64,000 nt of DNA from Erythrobacter sp. HL-111 (lineage in GTDB: Bacteria; Pseudomonadota; Alphaproteobacteria; Sphingomonadales; Sphingomonadaceae). Position numbers and translations under genes: made by a program. Below, in pieces: positions 1 through 8,931 of this stretch; within the stretch, counting starts at the first letter, position 1; every line of letters starts with the position of its first letter. The notes under the pieces are model-generated. The model saw only the letters and a list, made by a program, of their open reading frames with translations, made no database searches and was not told the DNA's origin. The stretch spans positions 2,108,001 through 2,172,000 of the forward strand of contig NZ_LT629743.1 in the NCBI RefSeq assembly GCF_900105095.1, in the 5' to 3' direction.

Positions 1-1
1 C

Positions 2-724
2 GTCGCCGATTTCTCGACCGACCGGCCGATCACCTTCGAGCCCTACGAGACGAGCCGACAATTGGGCGGCTTCATCCTGATCGACAAGTTCACCAATGCG
101 ACCGTGGGCGCGGGGATGATCCGCTATGCCCTGCGCCGCGCGCAGAACGTGCATTGGCAGCCGACCACGATCACCCGCGAAGACCACGCGGCGCTGAAGA
201 ACCAGGTTCCGCGCGTGCTGTGGTTCACCGGGCTTTCGGGTTCGGGCAAGAGCACGATCGCCAACGAGGTCGAAAAACGGCTCGCGGTGATGAACCGTCA
301 CACCTTCCTGCTCGACGGGGACAATGTGCGCCACGGTCTCAACCGCGATCTCGGCTTTACCGACAATGACCGGATCGAGAATATCCGCCGCGTGGGCGAG
401 GTGGCGAAGCTGATGGCGGATGCGGGGCTGATCGTCCTCACCGCCTTCATCAGCCCCTTCCGGGCCGAACGGCGCATGGTTCGCGAGATGCTCGCGCAAG
501 GCGAATTCATCGAGATCTTCGTCGACACCCCGCTCGAAGTTGCCGAACAGCGCGACGTGAAGGGCCTCTATGCCAAGGCGCGCAGCGGCAAGCTCAAGAA
601 CTTCACCGGGATCGACAGCCCCTATGAACCGCCGGAAAACCCGGAAATCACCGTCAACACGGTCGAAATGACGCCCGAGGAAGCGGCTCAGCACATCATC
701 GAGGCGATCCTGCCGCTCAAGTGA
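2..724 (+). CDS. cysNC: CysN/CysC bifunctional protein, C-terminal part (sulfate adenylyltransferase large subunit fused to APS kinase)
   Basis: The gene is cut by the window edge, and 240 residues are visible. The first ~45 residues carry the end of a CysN-type GTPase subunit ([11 protein letters not shown], then TVGAGMI). They are followed directly by a full adenylylsulfate kinase domain with P-loop GLSGSGKS, the [10 protein letters not shown] segment and the [17 protein letters not shown] helix. CysN with CysD makes APS from ATP and sulfate; the CysC domain phosphorylates APS to PAPS in the cytoplasm. The fusion is common in Alphaproteobacteria. The stop overlaps the region where cysQ begins, so the two genes are probably one sulfate-assimilation transcript, with cysD expected just upstream of the window. 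Confidence 0.95.
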   Translation, partial: VADFSTDRPITFEPYETSRQLGGFILIDKFTNATVGAGMIRYALRRAQNVHWQPTTITREDHAALKNQVPRVLWFTGLSGSGKSTIANEVEKRLAVMNRHTFLLDGDNVRHGLNRDLGFTDNDRIENIRRVGEVAKLMADAGLIVLTAFISPFRAERRMVREMLAQGEFIEIFVDTPLEVAEQRDVKGLYAKARSGKLKNFTGIDSPYEPPENPEITVNTVEMTPEEAAQHIIEAILPLK

Positions 725-756
725 GCGCGGGCGAGCGGGTACCATTGGGGGGCAGA

Positions 757-1506
757 ATGACCGACGCCGAATTCGCCGCGCATCTCGCCGAGCTGGCGGG
801 GCGCATCCTGATCGAGGTCCGCGCGAGCGGGATCTTCGAAGGCCCCGCGAACGGCAAGGCGCTCGGCAGGGCGGGCGATGCCACCGCGAACGAGTTCCTG
901 TGCCACGCGATCCGCGCCGCGCGGCCTGACGACGGGCTGTTGTCCGAAGAGGAAAAGGACGGCACCGAAAGGCTTGCCAGGGAGCGCGTCTGGATCATCG
1001 ATCCGGTCGACGGGACGCGCGAATACGGCGAGCAGCGCGCCGACTGGGCGGTCCATGTCGGGCTTGCCATCGGCGGCGAGGCGAAGGTCGGCGCGGTGGC
1101 TTTGCCGGGCTTCGATGGAGGGCTCGTCCTGCGTTCCGACCGGCCCGCACCGCTTGGCGACGCCGCCGCGCGCCCGCGCTTCCTCGTCAGCCGCACCCGC
1201 CCCGCACGCGAGGCCGAGGACGTCTGCACCGACATGGGCGGCGAGCTCGTGCCGATGGGCAGCGCCGGGGCAAAGGCGATGGCGGTGGTGCGCGGCGAGG
1301 CGGAGATCTACCTCCATTCGGGCGGGCAGTACGAATGGGACAGCTGCGCACCCGTGGCGGTTGCGGCGGCGCATGGCCTGCACTGTTCGCGCATCGACGG
1401 TTCGCCGATCCGCTACAACAACCGGGACACCTACCTCCCCGACCTCCTGATCTGCCGGCCCGAATACGCCGAAGAGGTGCTGCGCCGCGTCGCCGCGCTC
1501 GGCTAG
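757..1506 (+). CDS. cysQ: 3'(2'),5'-bisphosphate nucleotidase CysQ
   Basis: This 249-residue member of the inositol-monophosphatase fold hydrolyses PAP, the by-product of PAPS use, to AMP. Metal-site motifs are visible: LLSEEEKD (Glu pair), DPVDGTREYGE (Asp-x-x-Asp-Gly-Thr) and YEWDSCAP (C-terminal Trp-Asp). The GTG at 721 overlaps the cysNC stop and would add 12 residues. The ATG at 757 was preferred because a G-rich ribosome-binding stretch lies about 5 bases before it and relatives start MTDAE. Its place directly after the APS kinase gene fits PAP removal. A second family member lies at 63109. Confidence 0.92.
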   Translation: MTDAEFAAHLAELAGRILIEVRASGIFEGPANGKALGRAGDATANEFLCHAIRAARPDDGLLSEEEKDGTERLARERVWIIDPVDGTREYGEQRADWAVHVGLAIGGEAKVGAVALPGFDGGLVLRSDRPAPLGDAAARPRFLVSRTRPAREAEDVCTDMGGELVPMGSAGAKAMAVVRGEAEIYLHSGGQYEWDSCAPVAVAAAHGLHCSRIDGSPIRYNNRDTYLPDLLICRPEYAEEVLRRVAALG

Positions 1507-1510
1507 CCGG

Positions 1511-2140
1511 CTAGCCGTCGCCCTCGGCGCCCGTATCGGCGGAGGAGCCGGGCACGGGTTCGTCGGGGACGAGGGTCACGGCGATCTCGACCCGCCGGTT
1601 GCGCGCGCGGCCTGCGGGATTGGGCGAGCCGTCGGGCAGGGCGTTGGGCGCGACCGGGTTCTGTTCTCCGAACGCGATCACCCTGATCCGCTCCGCGGCG
1701 ATGCCCTCCTCGACCAGCCAGTCCTTCACCAGCGCGCCGCGCTTTTCCGATGCGCGCATGTTCCCTTCGTCGCTGCCCTGCGAATCGGTGTGCGCGCGCA
1801 GCACGATCGGCGCGCCGGTCGCGACCTGTTCGGATTCGAGCACCCGCTCGAGCGCGGCGACGGCATCGGCGTCAAGCTCGGTCGAGGCTTCGGGAAAGCC
1901 GATCACCACCTCGAGCGGTTCGAGCGACACTTCCGGCAGTTCGGGGGGCGCGATGCCGGGCCGCAGGATCGAGACGGAGCCGGGCTCCTCCTCGGTCTCG
2001 GCCTCCGTCTCGGCCTCCGTGTCGCTCGCCGGGTCTTCCCTCGCGGCGGGCTCGGGGGCTTCGCTTTCGTCCGCCCGGTCCTGGCACGCGGCGAGGCTCA
2101 CGGCCAGTGCCAGCGGGGCCAGGTATTTCATCATCGTCAT
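1511..2140 (-). CDS. OmpA-family outer-membrane lipoprotein
   Basis: The 209-residue protein has a lipoprotein signal ending LAVSLAAC, with the lipidated Cys at residue 19. A low-complexity acidic linker of Glu/Asp/Ala/Pro repeats follows (about residues 20-55), and the C-terminus is an OmpA/MotB-like peptidoglycan-binding domain (LRAHTDSQGSDEGN, then SEKRGALVKDWLVEEGI and RARNRRVEIAV). The likely role is to tether the outer membrane to peptidoglycan. It ends 5 bases from the convergent cysQ stop. The extreme acidity of the linker is the only odd feature. Confidence 0.88.
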   Translation of the reverse strand: MTMMKYLAPLALAVSLAACQDRADESEAPEPAAREDPASDTEAETEAETEEEPGSVSILRPGIAPPELPEVSLEPLEVVIGFPEASTELDADAVAALERVLESEQVATGAPIVLRAHTDSQGSDEGNMRASEKRGALVKDWLVEEGIAAERIRVIAFGEQNPVAPNALPDGSPNPAGRARNRRVEIAVTLVPDEPVPGSSADTGAEGDG

Positions 2141-2176
2141 CGGGTCCTCATTCGGTGTCCATGGTTCCCATGCCGG

Positions 2177-4111
2177 TCAGCCCGGCTGCGGTTTTCCCTT
2201 CGGGTTCCGCGCGGCGTTGCGCTCGGCATTCTTGCGCCCGGCCTCCTTGCCCGCGCGCTTGGCGGCGCGTTCCTCGGGCGTCTTGATCTGCGGCGGCGAG
2301 AAGGAAATGATCGTGTCGCCCGCCCGCGGTTCGGGGCGGGCGGCGTGGGTGAAGAAGCGCAGGTTGCCCGCGGCGCGCACGAGCAGCAGCATATGCGCGC
2401 TATCGGGGAGTTTCTGCTGCGCGTCCTCGAAGGCGAAGGCGTCCGACAGCTTGGTCTTGCGGAACACCCAGCCCTGCTGCTGGCGTTCGTGCACGTCATC
2501 GACGCCGAAGCCGCTTTCGAACAGCGCGCGTCCGCGGATCGAGGGCGGGAGCGAATGGCGATCGCCGTCCGTCTCGCGCGAATCGCCGAGCTGGTAGACG
2601 CTGTCGCGCCCGATCTGGTGCGCGAATTCGTTGCAGACGAGCGCGTTGTAGGCCTCGTTCTCGGTCGCGGCGACGAGCACCTGGTAGGGAGAGAGGTCGA
2701 GATTGTGCTCGGTCGCCTCGTTCAGGATCTCGCCGTGGTAGAAGGGCATCCCCTCGCGCCGCGCCGCGCCCAGGCGCTGCCAGCTCGAATCGACGATCAT
2801 GATCGGGGTCTTGAGCGCCTGCATCTCCTTGGCGAGCGCGATCGTCCACGGGGTCGAGCCGACGATCAACAGGCCGGGGCGCGACGTGCCCTTGAGGCCG
2901 AGCCAGCGCGCGACGATGTCGATCGTGAAACCGTGCGCCACGACGGTTGCGAAGACGACCGCGAAGCTGAGCGCGGTCAGCACCTGCCCGTCGGAATAGC
3001 CCAGATCTTCGAGGCGCAGCGCGAACAGGCCTGAAATCGCGACCAGCACGATCCCGCGCGGGGCGATCCAGGCGACGAACAGGCGTTCGTTCCAGGGCAC
3101 GCGCGAACCTAGCAGGCTCACCAGCACGGTGATCGGGCGGACCACGAACAGCAGCGCCAGCACGAACAGCAGGAAGCGCAGGCCGACCGGCTCGCGCGGG
3201 TCGAGATAGGCGAGGTCCTCCACGGTCAGGCTCGCCGAAAGGATGACGAAGATGCCCGAGACGAGCAGGACCGCGACGTTTTCCTTGAACGGGTGGATCG
3301 AACGCAGGCTCGTGAAATTCGTGTTGGCGAGGGTCACGCCCATCACCGTCACCGCGACGAGCCCCGATTCGTGTTCGATCTGGTTGGTGAGGACGAAGAC
3401 CCCGATCACGGTCGAGAACAGGACGGGGACCTTGAGATATTCGGGAATGCCCCCGCGCGGGAACACGAAGGCGACCGCACGCGCCGCGGCGTAGCCGAGG
3501 AGGCCCGAAAGGATCGCGGCGATGATGAGCGGGGGGACCACGTCCACGAGGGTCGCGTCGGGGGCATCGACGAGGCGGCGGAAATATTCATAGGCGATCA
3601 GCGCGCACAGCGCCCCGATGGGGTCGTTGACGATGCCTTCCCACTTGAGGATGTTGCTCGGCCGCGTGCTCACGGTCGCCTGCCGCAGCAGCGGGATGAC
3701 GACGGTCGGCCCCGTGACGATGAGGATGCCGCCGAACAGCACCGCGACCGGCCAGGCCAGCCCTGCGATCTCGCTCGCCACGAAGGCGCTGAGCGCCCAG
3801 CCGACCGCGACGCCGATGGTGGCGAGCCGCCAGACCGCGCTGCCCATGTCGCGCAATTCCCTGAGGTCGAGGCTGAGCCCGCCCTCGAACAGGATGAGCG
3901 CGACGCCGATGCCGATCGCCGGGTCGAGCAGGTCGCCGAAGGCCGCTTCGGGATCGATCAGCCGATAGCCCAGTTCGCCCGCGACCGGCCCCGCGAGAAA
4001 GCCTGCGGCGAGCATCAGCACGATCGCCGGCAGGCCCGTGCGCCACGCGAGCCATTGCGCCCCGATGCCGAGAATGCCGATCGTGGCGATGACGAGTGCT
4101 TGCGATTCCAT
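2177..4111 (-). CDS. CPA-type sodium/potassium:proton antiporter with NAD-binding regulatory domain
   Basis: The 644-residue protein has an N-terminal half (about 1-395) of roughly a dozen hydrophobic segments of the Na+/H+ exchanger fold, including WIAPRGIVLVAISGLFA and a conserved Gly/Pro-rich region (GLPAIVLMLAAGFLAGP). Residues ~398-540 form a Rossmann-like RCK/TrkA-N domain (LLIVGSTPWTIALAKEM, MIVDSSW), and the tail is strongly basic (KRAGKEAGRKNAERN). It would exchange monovalent cations for protons at the inner membrane, gated by a nucleotide. Ion preference cannot be read from the sequence. It lies upstream of the OmpA-type lipoprotein on the same strand. Confidence 0.9.
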   Translation of the reverse strand: MESQALVIATIGILGIGAQWLAWRTGLPAIVLMLAAGFLAGPVAGELGYRLIDPEAAFGDLLDPAIGIGVALILFEGGLSLDLRELRDMGSAVWRLATIGVAVGWALSAFVASEIAGLAWPVAVLFGGILIVTGPTVVIPLLRQATVSTRPSNILKWEGIVNDPIGALCALIAYEYFRRLVDAPDATLVDVVPPLIIAAILSGLLGYAAARAVAFVFPRGGIPEYLKVPVLFSTVIGVFVLTNQIEHESGLVAVTVMGVTLANTNFTSLRSIHPFKENVAVLLVSGIFVILSASLTVEDLAYLDPREPVGLRFLLFVLALLFVVRPITVLVSLLGSRVPWNERLFVAWIAPRGIVLVAISGLFALRLEDLGYSDGQVLTALSFAVVFATVVAHGFTIDIVARWLGLKGTSRPGLLIVGSTPWTIALAKEMQALKTPIMIVDSSWQRLGAARREGMPFYHGEILNEATEHNLDLSPYQVLVAATENEAYNALVCNEFAHQIGRDSVYQLGDSRETDGDRHSLPPSIRGRALFESGFGVDDVHERQQQGWVFRKTKLSDAFAFEDAQQKLPDSAHMLLLVRAAGNLRFFTHAARPEPRAGDTIISFSPPQIKTPEERAAKRAGKEAGRKNAERNAARNPKGKPQPG

Positions 4112-4200
4112 GCCGGCTGCCGGGCTCCTCCCGCCTGATCAATGCCCCCGGCACATGCGCGTTCCGCAGGTCCGGGCGGTCGTGGTCCGTGCGCGGGAGC

Positions 4201-4764
4201 CTATTCGCCCTCGAATTCCATCAGCGTGCGGACATCGACCCCCGCCTCGCGCAGCCGCCGTGCCCCGCCGAGGTCGGGCAGGTCGATCACGAACAGCGCC
4301 TGTTCGACCACCGCGCCCGCGCGCCGGAGCAGTTCGACCGCGGCAAGCGCGGTGCCGCCCGTCGCGATGAGATCGTCGACGATCGACACCTTCTGTCCCG
4401 GCCGGACCGCGCCCGGGTCGATCTCCAGCCGGTCCTTGCCGTATTCGAGATCATATTCGACCCCGATCGTCTCGACCGGGAGCTTGCCGGGCTTCCGCAC
4501 CGGGATGAAGCCGGTGCCGAGCGCGACCGAAACCGCCGCGCCGAAGATGAAGCCGCGCGCCTCCATGCCCGCGATGTCCTCTGCCCCGCCGTCCTTCGCC
4601 ATGTCCGCGAGATGGTGGACGCTGGAGGCGAGCGCGCGCGGATGGCCGATCACCGTGGTGATGTCGCGGAACTGGATGCCGGGGACGGGAAAGTCGGGCA
4701 CGGTGCGGACCAGCGCCTTGATCGCGTCCGGTGAAAGCCGATCGTCGGTCATCGTTTGCGCCAT
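4201..4764 (-). CDS. apt: Adenine phosphoribosyltransferase
   Basis: The 187-residue cytoplasmic salvage enzyme makes AMP from adenine and PRPP. The diagnostic PRPP loop VSIVDDLIATGGTA, the N-terminal DFPVPGIQFRDITT and the GMEARGFIFG segment are all present. The frame is open for 25 residues further upstream, but ATG 4764 has an AGGGGA ribosome-binding site about 8 bases before it and gives the normal family length. A strong hairpin between this gene and petC suggests it is transcribed separately from the bc1 operon. Confidence 0.95.
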   Translation of the reverse strand: MAQTMTDDRLSPDAIKALVRTVPDFPVPGIQFRDITTVIGHPRALASSVHHLADMAKDGGAEDIAGMEARGFIFGAAVSVALGTGFIPVRKPGKLPVETIGVEYDLEYGKDRLEIDPGAVRPGQKVSIVDDLIATGGTALAAVELLRRAGAVVEQALFVIDLPDLGGARRLREAGVDVRTLMEFEGE

Positions 4765-4839
4765 CGCCTCGCGTCCCCTGGTCTTGCGGCCGTGCCAGCG
4801 CAAACTGGCGTCGGCCCCCGGTGCGGGCCTAGAAAGCAC

Positions 4840-4874
4840 GGCGCCCCATCATCCGCAAGGGAGGATGGGGCGCC
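4840..4874 (-). terminator. Intrinsic terminator of the petABC operon
   Basis: A perfect 11-bp stem, GGCGCCCCATC paired with GATGGGGCGCC, with a 13-base loop. On the minus strand it is followed by a short T-rich stretch (GTGCTTTCT). It sits 55 bases past the petC stop and before the apt start, so it should end bc1 operon transcription. Confidence 0.75.
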
Positions 4875-4929
4875 ATCGTGTCGTCCGCGTGTCGGGCGCG
4901 TGTCGCCCGCGCGCAAGAGCGCGTAAGGC

Positions 4930-5775
4930 CTACTTCTTCTTCGGCTTCATCCCGGCCCAGACCTGCTTGTAGGACAGGAAGGCCAGCGCCGTCATGAACA
5001 GGAGGAACCCGATCACGACCCAGCCGGTCTGCTTGCGCTGGATCATCTTGGGCTCCGCCGTCCAGGCGAGGAACGCGGTCACGTCGGCCGAGATCTGTTC
5101 GGCGCTCGCCTCGGTCCCGTCGGGATAGGTCACCAGCCCGTCGTAGATCTGCTGCGGCATGGCGAGGTTGATGCTCGGGAAATAGACGTTGAAATAGAGG
5201 CCCGAGGGCGTTTCGAAACCGGTCTTCTCGACGAGTTCGGGATCGGGCTCGACGTAGCCGAGATTGAGCGAATAGATGTAGTGCACCCCGTCCGGACGCG
5301 CCTTCGTGATCAGCGAAAGGTCGGGGGGATAGGCGTTGTTGTTCGCCAGGCGCGCCGCGGTCTCGTTGGGATAGGGCAGCGGGAAATGGTCGGTCGGCTC
5401 GGCCGGGCGCATGATTTCCTCGCCCGTCTGCGGATCGATCCCGGGAACCTGCCAGCTCGCCGCCTCGGCGCGCACTTCCTCTTCGGAAAAGCCGATGTCC
5501 TCGAGGTTGCGGAAGGCGACGTAGCGCAGCGAATGGCAGCTCGAACAGACCTGCTTGTAGACCGAATAGCCGCGCTGCAGCTGAGCATAGTCCCATTGGC
5601 CGAGCGGCCCTTCGAAGGAGAACCCGCCCGCGGGGGCGATGTTGTCTTCCTTGAAGGCGTAATAGTCCGGCTTTTCCGGCGCGGAGTAGTTGATGACACC
5701 GGGCAGCAGCGACCACAGGACGAGGATGCCCGTGATCACCAGGCCGACGATGATGCCTGCGAGGCGGATGGTCAT
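4930..5775 (-). CDS. petC: Ubiquinol-cytochrome c reductase, cytochrome c1 subunit
   Basis: The 281-residue protein has an N-terminal hydrophobic segment (LAGIIVGLVITGILVLW), a single c-type haem site CSSCH (residues ~77-81), an axial-Met region (INLAMPQQIYDG), and a C-terminal anchor (GWVVIGFLLFMTALAFLSY) followed by the lysine-rich end MKPKKK. It passes electrons from the Rieske cluster to soluble cytochrome c on the periplasmic face of complex III. It is the last gene of petA-petB-petC, with 67 bases between it and petB. Confidence 0.97.
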   Translation of the reverse strand: MTIRLAGIIVGLVITGILVLWSLLPGVINYSAPEKPDYYAFKEDNIAPAGGFSFEGPLGQWDYAQLQRGYSVYKQVCSSCHSLRYVAFRNLEDIGFSEEEVRAEAASWQVPGIDPQTGEEIMRPAEPTDHFPLPYPNETAARLANNNAYPPDLSLITKARPDGVHYIYSLNLGYVEPDPELVEKTGFETPSGLYFNVYFPSINLAMPQQIYDGLVTYPDGTEASAEQISADVTAFLAWTAEPKMIQRKQTGWVVIGFLLFMTALAFLSYKQVWAGMKPKKK

Positions 5776-5842
5776 GACCGAACTCTTTCTCGTAATCGGG
5801 TCGAGTTGAGGAAGGGAGCGAGGGGCCGGGCGGCCCCTCGCC

Positions 5843-7210
5843 TCATTCTGCGGGTGCGAGCGAGCCGTCGGCTTCGCTGCCGGGCAGGGGCTTGACCACC
5901 TTGCCGGGATTGTCCCCGCCGCCTTCGGTGCTTCCCGGCTTGTCCGAGCCGAGCACCGCCTCGGTGATCGAGAAGGGCAGCGGCTTGGGCACTTCGATCT
6001 GGCTCACGATCGGCAGGATCACGAGGAAGTGCAGGAAGTAATAGGCAGTGGCGATCTGGCTCAGGATGACCCACGGTTCCTCCGCCGGCGACCCGCCGCA
6101 GATCGTCAGCAGGATCATGCAGGGGATGAGGCCGAACCAGAAGAACTTCTTGAACAGCGGGCGATAGCTCCCCGAACGGATCGGGCTCTTGTCGAGCCAG
6201 GGCAGGAAGAACCACACCAGGATCGAGCCGAACATCGCGATCACGCCGAGGAGCTTGGCCGGGACCAGCGTGAAGCCGAAGATCGCGAGGTCGCCGGTGA
6301 AGGCGCGCAGGATCGCGTAGAACGGCAGGAAGTACCATTCGGGAACGATGTGCGCCGGAGTCGAGAGCGGGTTCGCCTCGATGTAGTTGTCCGGGTGGCC
6401 CAGCACGTTCGGCAGGAAGAACACGAACAGCGCGAAGAGGATCAGGAAGACGCCGAGCCCGAAGCCGTCCTTCGCCGTGTAGTACGGGTGGAACGGCACG
6501 GTGTCGCTTTCCTGCTTCACCTCTACGCCGGTCGGGTTCGACGAACCCGGGATGTGCAGCGCCCAGATGTGCAGGATCACGACGCCCGCGATCACGAAGG
6601 GCAGCAGGAAGTGCAGCGAGAAGAAGCGGCTCAGCGTCGCGTCGTTCGGGGCATAGCCGCCCACCAGCCAGACCTGCAGCGGCTCGCCGATCAGCGGGAT
6701 CGCGCCGAACAGGCCGGTGATGACCTTGGCGCCCCAGAAGCTCATCTGGCCCCAGGGCAGCACGTAGCCCATGAAGGCGGTCGCCATCATGAGGAGGAAG
6801 ATGACCACGCCGAGCAGCCAGATCATCTCGCGCGGGGCCTTGTAGGAGGAATAATAGAGGCCGCGGAAGATGTGCAGGTAGATGACGATGAAGAAGAAGC
6901 TCGCCCCGTTGGCGTGGGCATAGCGCAGCGCCCAGCCCCAGTTCACGTTGCGCATGATGTGTTCGACCGAGGCGAAGGCCACGCCGACATCGGATTCGTA
7001 CTGCATCGCGAGCACGACCCCGGTCACGATCTGCAGCATGAGACAGAAGCCCGCCAGCACGCCGAAGTTCCACATGTAGTTGAGATTGCGCGGAACAGGG
7101 TACCCGCCGCCGATCGCATTGTAGACCAGCCGCGGCACCGGCAATTTCTCGTCGATCCACTTGGTGAAAGCGGATTTCGGTTCGTATTGTTTTGCCCAGG
7201 CGAAGCTCAT
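5843..7210 (-). CDS. petB: Ubiquinol-cytochrome c reductase, cytochrome b subunit
   Basis: The 455-residue full-length cytochrome b has eight or more membrane helices. Haem ligands lie in [20 protein letters not shown] and [20 protein letters not shown]. The Qo-site PEWY motif is intact ([18 protein letters not shown]), as is the [14 protein letters not shown] segment. It carries quinol oxidation and reduction in the inner membrane. The C-terminal ~35 residues form a hydrophilic Gly/Asp/Lys-rich tail past the last helix, of unknown use. It is the middle gene of the bc1 operon. Confidence 0.97.
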   Translation of the reverse strand: MSFAWAKQYEPKSAFTKWIDEKLPVPRLVYNAIGGGYPVPRNLNYMWNFGVLAGFCLMLQIVTGVVLAMQYESDVGVAFASVEHIMRNVNWGWALRYAHANGASFFFIVIYLHIFRGLYYSSYKAPREMIWLLGVVIFLLMMATAFMGYVLPWGQMSFWGAKVITGLFGAIPLIGEPLQVWLVGGYAPNDATLSRFFSLHFLLPFVIAGVVILHIWALHIPGSSNPTGVEVKQESDTVPFHPYYTAKDGFGLGVFLILFALFVFFLPNVLGHPDNYIEANPLSTPAHIVPEWYFLPFYAILRAFTGDLAIFGFTLVPAKLLGVIAMFGSILVWFFLPWLDKSPIRSGSYRPLFKKFFWFGLIPCMILLTICGGSPAEEPWVILSQIATAYYFLHFLVILPIVSQIEVPKPLPFSITEAVLGSDKPGSTEGGGDNPGKVVKPLPGSEADGSLAPAE

Positions 7211-7311
7211 GGCGCTCTTCTCGATGTTACTGCGTTGCTAGTCTGGTCGATTGTCGTTCTTGGCGACGCTGCCCTAACGACGAAGGCAGGCCGCAGTCCA
7301 GATACGGAAGA

Positions 7312-7896
7312 TCAGCCGACACGGATGGTCGTGTCGGAGGTGAATTGGTATTCCGGCACGACCAGATTGGTCGGGGCGGGGCCTTTGCGCGTTCTTCCGG
7401 CGGTGTCGTAATGCGAACCGTGGCAGGGGCAGAAATAGCCCCCGTATTCGCCCTTCTCCTCGCCCGAGGCGGCGCCCAGCGGCACGCAGCCGAGATGGGT
7501 GCACACGCCCAGGGTGACGAGATATTCCTTCTTGCCTTCCTTGGTCCGGTCGGCGAGCGTTTCCGGATCGCGCAGGGTCGAAACGTCGACGGCCTCGGCC
7601 TCGGCGATTTCTTCCTGCGTCAGGCGGCGCACGAACAGCGGCTGCGAACGGAAGGTGTCCTTGATCGCCATGCCCGGCTCGAGCGCGGCGAGATCGACAT
7701 CGGTGGTCGACGCGGCAAGGACATCGGCCGAAGGCGCCATCTGGCTCACCAGCGGATAGATCGCGCCGACAGCGGCCACGCCCCCCGCGCTCAGCGCGGC
7801 GATGTGGATCCAGTCGCGGCGGCGAACGCCTTCCTCGTCAAGCAGGTTGGGATCCGCCATCGCGGTTCCACCAGTGTCAGCACCAGAATTGGCCAT
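7312..7896 (-). CDS. petA: Ubiquinol-cytochrome c reductase, Rieske iron-sulfur subunit
   Basis: The 194-residue protein has a twin-arginine-like region (GVRRRDWIH) before a single hydrophobic segment, as expected for a Tat-exported, membrane-anchored Rieske protein. The 2Fe-2S ligands are intact: CTHLGC and CPCHGSHYD. It shuttles electrons from quinol at the Qo site to cytochrome c1. It is the first gene of the bc1 operon; the 280 bases upstream (7897-8176) hold no gene and should contain the operon promoter, though no clear -35/-10 pair was recognised. Confidence 0.97.
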   Translation of the reverse strand: MANSGADTGGTAMADPNLLDEEGVRRRDWIHIAALSAGGVAAVGAIYPLVSQMAPSADVLAASTTDVDLAALEPGMAIKDTFRSQPLFVRRLTQEEIAEAEAVDVSTLRDPETLADRTKEGKKEYLVTLGVCTHLGCVPLGAASGEEKGEYGGYFCPCHGSHYDTAGRTRKGPAPTNLVVPEYQFTSDTTIRVG

Positions 7897-8176
7897 CTCT
7901 TCCTACCTTGCCTTAAGCTCTGTCTCGTCAATCTGACCGGACCTGGCGGCGGGATGCCGCCTGGCCCACGTCGGTCATGAAACTTGCGTCTCGCCGACTC
8001 GGCCCGCGGGCGGGCTGCCGATCTGCTCTCAAGATGTTTCCCGGTCCCGCCCGGCAAGCACGACACACCGTGCCTCAAAGTAGACGGAGCCGCGCCCTTA
8101 CCCACAAAGGGCGAGGAATCCAACACTGTTTTGAGCACTCTTCGTTCGGACTGCTGCAAGCCCGGGCTGGCGCCCG

Positions 8177-8929
8177 TCAGGGCAGCGCGATCAGACTGAT
8201 CTGGCGCCCGTAGGCCGGCGAGCCGTGCAAGGAGGCCCTTCTGTAGGAGTAGTAACGCTGCCTATGTGAGAATGTATCCCCGCCAACATAATTTATTTTT
8301 TGCACGCCCGCTTGCGTGAGTTGTGCGGCGACATGGCCGCGCAGGTCGAACTGCCAGCGCGCCCTGCCCTCTCGTGGCGGCGCGGGGACGAAATGGCGCT
8401 CGTCGGCGGGGGAGAAATGGGTGCGGAAGGCCGCGTCGACCTCATAGCTTTCCTGCGCGATGGTCGGACCGATCGCGGCGGCCACTCTCGCCCGGTCGCC
8501 GCCGAGAGCCTCCATCGCCGCAAGCGTGTTCTCGATCACCCCGCCCTGCGCACCGCGCCAGCCGGCATGGGCCGCGCCGATCACGCGCGCCTCGGCGTCG
8601 GCCAGCAGGACCGGGGCGCAGTCGGCAGTGACGATGCCGAGCGCAAGGCAGGGCCGGTCGGTCACCACCGCGTCCGCGACCGGGCGGCCCTCGGGGGCAT
8701 CCTCCCACGCCTCGCCAACCGTCACGACATCGGGCGAATGGACCTGGTGCGGCGCGACGAGCCTTGCGGCCGGCAGGATCGCTTCGGCCGCCGCCGCCCT
8801 GAGCGCGGCGATCGCACCCGCCCCGCCCGGCCCGCCATACCCGAACTGGTGCGCGCCCCCAGTGCTGCCGAAGAAGCCGTGCGGTATTCCTTCCAGCGCC
8901 TCGGCCCGTTCGATCGCGAAGGGCTCCAC
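8177..8929 (-). CDS. pgeF: Peptidoglycan editing factor PgeF / YfiH-family (laccase-domain) protein
   Basis: The 250-residue protein has family motifs APHQVHSPDV, VTADCAPVLLAD and GAAHAGWRG (the His/Cys zinc site) and the C-terminal SHRQRYYSYRR segment. The family was long called polyphenol oxidase; the E. coli member removes wrongly incorporated L-Ser from peptidoglycan precursors. The frame stays open far upstream into pepN. GTG 8929 was chosen because it lies two bases after the pepN stop, has a GGGGATTAGGG ribosome-binding stretch overlapping that stop, and gives normal length. It is probably translationally coupled to pepN. Confidence 0.88.
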   Translation of the reverse strand: MEPFAIERAEALEGIPHGFFGSTGGAHQFGYGGPGGAGAIAALRAAAAEAILPAARLVAPHQVHSPDVVTVGEAWEDAPEGRPVADAVVTDRPCLALGIVTADCAPVLLADAEARVIGAAHAGWRGAQGGVIENTLAAMEALGGDRARVAAAIGPTIAQESYEVDAAFRTHFSPADERHFVPAPPREGRARWQFDLRGHVAAQLTQAGVQKINYVGGDTFSHRQRYYSYRRASLHGSPAYGRQISLIALP

Positions 8930-8931
8930 CC

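Noticed and set aside
8093..8113. Hairpin CGCCCTT/AAGGGCG in the petA upstream gap as a terminator
   Set aside because: Only 7 bp, no T-run on either strand, and located upstream of both neighbouring genes rather than after a stop.
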